DNA of 17,348 nucleotides from Bacillota bacterium. Its GTDB lineage: Bacteria; Bacillota; Clostridia; TANB77; CAG-465. The stretch is from NCBI GenBank assembly GCA_023460515.1, contig JAEWPS010000025.1, positions 1 to 17,348 of the forward strand, written 5' to 3'. How positions within the stretch are numbered: the stretch's first letter is position 1; every line of letters starts with the position of its first letter. The notes below the pieces were generated by a model. That model was not told the origin of the DNA and ran no database searches. It was given only the letters and a program-made list of their open reading frames with translations. Below, piece by piece: positions 14,134-17,348 of the stretch. Position numbers and translations under genes: made by a program.

Positions 14134-16581
14134 ATGGACGAAAATTTTTTAGACACGCAACATATAGTGCCAGTAAACATAGAGAGTGAAATGAAAAAAT
14201 CATATATCGACTATGCAATGAGCGTTATTGTAGCACGTGCACTTCCGGATGTAAGAGATGGCTTAAAACCTGTTCACAGAAGAATATTATATGTAATGAG
14301 TGAGCTTGCATTATGGCCAGAAAAAGCATATAGAAAATGTGCTAGTATTGTCGGAGATGTTATGGGTAACTATCATCCTCATGGTGATGCTGCAATATAT
14401 GATGCTTTGGTTCGTTTATCTCAAGATTTTTCTCTTAGATATCCGCTTGTTAATGGTCATGGTAACTTTGGATCTGTAGATAATGATCCACCTGCTGCTA
14501 TGAGGTATACAGAAGCAAAATTACATAAAATAGCATTAGAAATGCTTACAGATATAGATAAAAATACAGTGAATTTTACACCAAACTATGATGAAAGATT
14601 AAATGAGCCAAGTGTACTTCCTGCTAGACTACCTAATTTATTAATTAACGGTGCATATGGTATAGCTGTTGGTATGGCATGTAATATACCACCACACAAT
14701 ATTACTGAAGTAATAAATGGGACATGCGCAATGATAGATAATCCAGATATAACAGATGAAGAATTAATTGAATATATTTCTGGACCGGATTTTCCAACAG
14801 GTGGAATAATAGTTGGTAGAGACGGTATTAAAGATGGATATTTAACAGGTAGAGGTAAAGTTTGTTTAAGAGCAAAAGCTGAAATTGAAGAAGATGAAAA
14901 AGGAAGATTCAAAATAATTGTACATGAAATTCCTTATCAAGTAAACAAAGCTGCTTTAATTGAAAATATAGCAAAACTTGTGCAACTTAAAACAATAGAG
15001 GGGATATCTGACTTAAGAGACGAATCAGATCGAGAAGGTCTTAGAATTGTTATAGAACTTAAGAGAGATGCAAATCCAAATGTTGTTCTTAATTTGTTAT
15101 ACAAACATACACAACTTCAAACAACAGTTAGTATGTTGATGCTTGCATTAGTAGATAATGAACCAAAAGTATTAAGATTAAGTGAAATATTGAAGTATTA
15201 TATCAAACATAGAAAAGAAATAATTATAAGAAGAACACAATTTGATCTTGAAAAAGCTTTAGCAAGGCTACACATATTAGAAGGACTTAGAATAGCTTTA
15301 GATCATATAGATGAAATAATTGCTATAATACGTGCTTCATATAATGACGCACAAGAAAGACTTATGGAGAAGTTTGGTTTATCTGATATTCAAGCAACGG
15401 CAATACTTGAAATGAAACTTAGAACACTTCAAGGTCTTCAAAGAGAAAAAATAGAAGATGAGTACAACAGTTTAGTTGAATTAGTTGCTCATTTAAGAGA
15501 TATTTTAGCAAATATGCAATTAGTTATGCAAATAATAAAAACAGAATTATTAGAGATAAAAGCTTCATATGGTGATGAAAGAAAAACTTCTATCATTCAC
15601 GGTGAGGGAGATATAAACATTGAAAGCTTAATTAAAGAAGAAACAAATGTTGTTACTATGACTCATCTTGGATATATAAAAAGAATTGCTGTAGATAGCT
15701 ATAGAAGTCAAAAACGTGGTGGCAAAGGTCTTACTGCTATGAATACAAGAGATGAAGACTTTGTTGAAAATCTATTTGTTACTTCAACTCATAATTATAT
15801 AATGTTCTTTACAAGTACAGGTAGAGCGTTTAGATTAAAATGTTATGAACTTCCTGAATCAAGCAGAGTTGCAAAAGGAACAGCGATAGTTAATTTACTT
15901 CAACTTGCACAAGGTGAGAAAATAGCTGCTGTAATTCCAGTAGAATCTTATGAAGGCGAACAATACGTGTTAATGGCTACTAGAAATGGATTGATTAAGA
16001 AAACTAAGCTTGATGAGTATAATAATATAAGAAAATCTGGAATACAAGGAATAACACTTAAAGAAGATGACGAGCTTATAGATGTTAGACTTACAGATGG
16101 TAAAAATGATATTGTAATGGTAACTAGAAGTGGTTTATCAATAAGATTTGATGAAGACGATGTAAGAGCTGTTGGAAGAACATCAATGGGTGTTAAAGGA
16201 ATCAATTTAGGTAAAGATGATAAAGTAGTTGGTATGGAACCAATAACTAGTGATAAGGGTTATATTTTAGCTATTACTGAAAATGGTTTTGGTAAGAGAA
16301 CTGAAATAGAAGAATACAGAAAACAAACTAGAGCTGGTAAAGGTGTATTAACGTATAAAACTACAAATAAAACAGGACATATTATTGGAGTAAAAATAGT
16401 TAACGATTTAGATGATATTATGATAATAACGGATACTGGGATTATTATAAGAATCAATGTAGAAGATATAAGTATACTAGGTAGAAATACTCAAGGTGTA
16501 ACTCTTATGAGAACTTCAGAAGGCGGAAAAGTAATTTGTATTGCAAAACTTCCAAAAGATGAAGAAGGAAATGAAGAATAA
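14134..16581 (+). CDS. gyrA: DNA gyrase subunit A
   Basis: An 815-residue type IIA topoisomerase subunit; with GyrB it introduces negative supercoils. The breakage-reunion domain (about 30-500) carries the catalytic tyrosine Y125 in AAMRYTEAKL. The quinolone-resistance region reads YHPHGDAAIYDALVRL (80-95). The C-terminal beta-pinwheel (about 505-810) contains the GyrA box QKRGGKG (526-532), which separates GyrA from ParC. Length and motifs are complete. SD AGGGGG (14122-14127) is 6 nt before the ATG. The gene stands alone: gyrB is not adjacent on either side. Alanine 86 occupies the position of E. coli Ser83, while D90 (E. coli Asp87) is kept. It is less A+T-rich and more uniform in codon use than the T4SS-like operon, as expected for a highly expressed gene. 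Ends at a hairpin terminator. Confidence 0.97.
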   Translation: MDENFLDTQHIVPVNIESEMKKSYIDYAMSVIVARALPDVRDGLKPVHRRILYVMSELALWPEKAYRKCASIVGDVMGNYHPHGDAAIYDALVRLSQDFSLRYPLVNGHGNFGSVDNDPPAAMRYTEAKLHKIALEMLTDIDKNTVNFTPNYDERLNEPSVLPARLPNLLINGAYGIAVGMACNIPPHNITEVINGTCAMIDNPDITDEELIEYISGPDFPTGGIIVGRDGIKDGYLTGRGKVCLRAKAEIEEDEKGRFKIIVHEIPYQVNKAALIENIAKLVQLKTIEGISDLRDESDREGLRIVIELKRDANPNVVLNLLYKHTQLQTTVSMLMLALVDNEPKVLRLSEILKYYIKHRKEIIIRRTQFDLEKALARLHILEGLRIALDHIDEIIAIIRASYNDAQERLMEKFGLSDIQATAILEMKLRTLQGLQREKIEDEYNSLVELVAHLRDILANMQLVMQIIKTELLEIKASYGDERKTSIIHGEGDINIESLIKEETNVVTMTHLGYIKRIAVDSYRSQKRGGKGLTAMNTRDEDFVENLFVTSTHNYIMFFTSTGRAFRLKCYELPESSRVAKGTAIVNLLQLAQGEKIAAVIPVESYEGEQYVLMATRNGLIKKTKLDEYNNIRKSGIQGITLKEDDELIDVRLTDGKNDIVMVTRSGLSIRFDEDDVRAVGRTSMGVKGINLGKDDKVVGMEPITSDKGYILAITENGFGKRTEIEEYRKQTRAGKGVLTYKTTNKTGHIIGVKIVNDLDDIMIITDTGIIIRINVEDISILGRNTQGVTLMRTSEGGKVICIAKLPKDEEGNEE

Positions 16582-16614
16582 AAGAAGGTATTAAATAAAT
16601 TAAAATAATAGATG

Positions 16615-16642
16615 GAGATAATTGAAAATATTATCTCTTTTT
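16615..16642 (+). terminator. Intrinsic terminator of gyrA
   Basis: Stem GAGATAAT (16615-16622) / ATTATCTC (16630-16637), 7-nt loop, then TTTTT, 33 nt after the gyrA stop. Confidence 0.85.
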
Positions 16643-16718
16643 CTTATTTTAGTAGTATTACAAGATAGATTAATACTATCTTATTAATGTAAAAAGTATC
16701 TAAAAGATTAAGACTTCC

Positions 16719-16747
16719 TTGACAAAATATAAGATATATTATAAAAT
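16719..16747 (+). promoter_or_regulatory. Promoter of the prepilin-like surface protein gene
   Basis: Consensus -35 TTGACA (16719-16724), a 17-bp spacer and -10 TAAAAT (16742-16747). The predicted start near 16754 leaves a leader of about 30 nt containing the SD GAGGTGG (16771-16777). Confidence 0.82.
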
Positions 16748-16783
16748 TATTTGTATAGAAATATTTGTTCGAGGTGGAAATAT

Positions 16784-17348
16784 ATGAAAAATAAGGGAAT
16801 ATCATTAATTGTTTTAGTTATAACAATAATAATTGTAATTATAATAGCAACTGCAATGGTAATTACAATGAATAACAATAATGTGTTAAACAGTGCAACA
16901 AAAGCAAGATTCATGAGCGATTATACAAATGTGCAAGACGGTGTTAATCTTTATTCACTTGGTAAATATAACGCTCAAACCAGCGAATTTGATCTTCCTT
17001 TAAAAGGATATTTAACCTCTTCAGATAAATCATATATATCTGAAAGCAATCCTACGTTAAAAACTAAAATAGAAGAACTAAGTGGAAGTATAGATACTAC
17101 AAATCTAGCATGGATAAGTAGTGAAGATATAGGAGCAAAACTATCTAAAGAGAAAAGAGATAAAGGATATATAATAGATGTAACTAATGGACAAATCTAT
17201 GACTACGTTGGAGATGTTTTCGAAGGTAAAAGGTGGCATACTTTAGATGGTGGTGTATTAATTGGTGATGTAAATCCACCTACATATGAAGAACTATGGG
17301 ATGGTTGGATTAAATTAACGCTATACTATCCTGCAGGTTCAACTGAAA
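16784..17348 (+). CDS. Surface protein with prepilin-like N-terminus (3' end outside window)
   Basis: 188 codons are visible; the frame stays open to the window edge. The ATG follows GAGGTGG by 6 nt. The N-terminus MKNKGISLIVLVITIIIVII resembles a type IV prepilin: a short basic leader, a glycine as likely prepilin-peptidase site, then a hydrophobic helix of about 20 residues. However, the usual Glu at mature position 5 is replaced by a hydrophobic residue (GISLIV instead of GFTLIE). A soluble region with Asp/Ser/Lys-rich stretches follows (about 30-165). The last visible residues (LWDGWIKLTLYYPAGST) look like the beginning of a chitobiase-C/FN3-associated type module, comparable with NITINYFVTSTQ in the protein ending at 2298. 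I infer a membrane-anchored or pseudopilus-like surface protein related to that one; the missing part would probably carry repeats. Confidence 0.8.
   Translation, partial: MKNKGISLIVLVITIIIVIIIATAMVITMNNNNVLNSATKARFMSDYTNVQDGVNLYSLGKYNAQTSEFDLPLKGYLTSSDKSYISESNPTLKTKIEELSGSIDTTNLAWISSEDIGAKLSKEKRDKGYIIDVTNGQIYDYVGDVFEGKRWHTLDGGVLIGDVNPPTYEELWDGWIKLTLYYPAGSTE

Overview
The window reads as a chromosomal segment of a low-GC Bacillota, most likely a member of the Clostridia. It is very AT-rich, has purine-rich Shine-Dalgarno sites (AGGAGG, GGTGAT) and sigma-A type promoters with 16-17 bp spacers. Its DnaD plus DnaI-type helicase loaders and its meso-diaminopimelate dehydrogenase also fit that group. 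No integrase, transposase, relaxase, rRNA or CRISPR array was seen.

Layout. (1) 1-2298: the 3' part of a large repetitive surface protein, closed by a bidirectional terminator. (2) 2380-4192, minus strand: rlmD-type 23S rRNA m5U methyltransferase followed by a small DUF1801/YdhG-like protein, with a promoter at 4164-4192. (3) 4214-4554, minus strand: a tRNA operon transcribed Lys(UUU)-Glu(UUC)-Thr(UGU), with promoter and terminator. (4) 4712-5690: ddh (diaminopimelate dehydrogenase), split by a one-base frameshift right after a conserved GWDP motif. (5) 5764-9176: a compact four-gene operon resembling the inner-membrane part of a type IV secretion system: a VirD4/TraG-like coupling ATPase, a VirB2/TrbC-like pilin, a VirB6/TrbL-like polytopic protein and a VirB3/PrgI-like two-helix protein. 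No VirB4 ATPase, relaxase, VirB8 or peptidoglycan hydrolase is present. (6) 9182-11271: dnaD-like and dnaI-like helicase-loader genes with their own promoter and terminator. (7) 11338-12291: an M19 membrane-dipeptidase-like enzyme. (8) 12324-13061: a CmpB-type (ABC_trans_CmpB) membrane protein, convergent with (9) a class-II, CbpA-like DnaJ at 13085-14014 (minus). (10) 14074-16637: gyrA, divergent from the dnaJ-like gene. (11) 16719-17348: the 5' end of another surface protein with a prepilin-like N-terminus, cut by the window edge.

How it fits together. Most genes are housekeeping (translation, DNA replication and topology, protein folding, cell-wall precursor supply). Two things stand out. 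One is the minimal T4SS-like operon between ddh and dnaD: its genes are intact and tightly arranged (ATGA overlap, one-base gap, an optimal SD before the pilin), so it looks maintained rather than decayed, yet it lacks the usual assembly ATPase and DNA-processing genes. The other is a pair of surface proteins at the two window ends that look related. The first is a mosaic of four tandem modules of about 181-187 residues; the second starts with a prepilin-like leader and breaks off at the beginning of what looks like the same chitobiase-C-type module.
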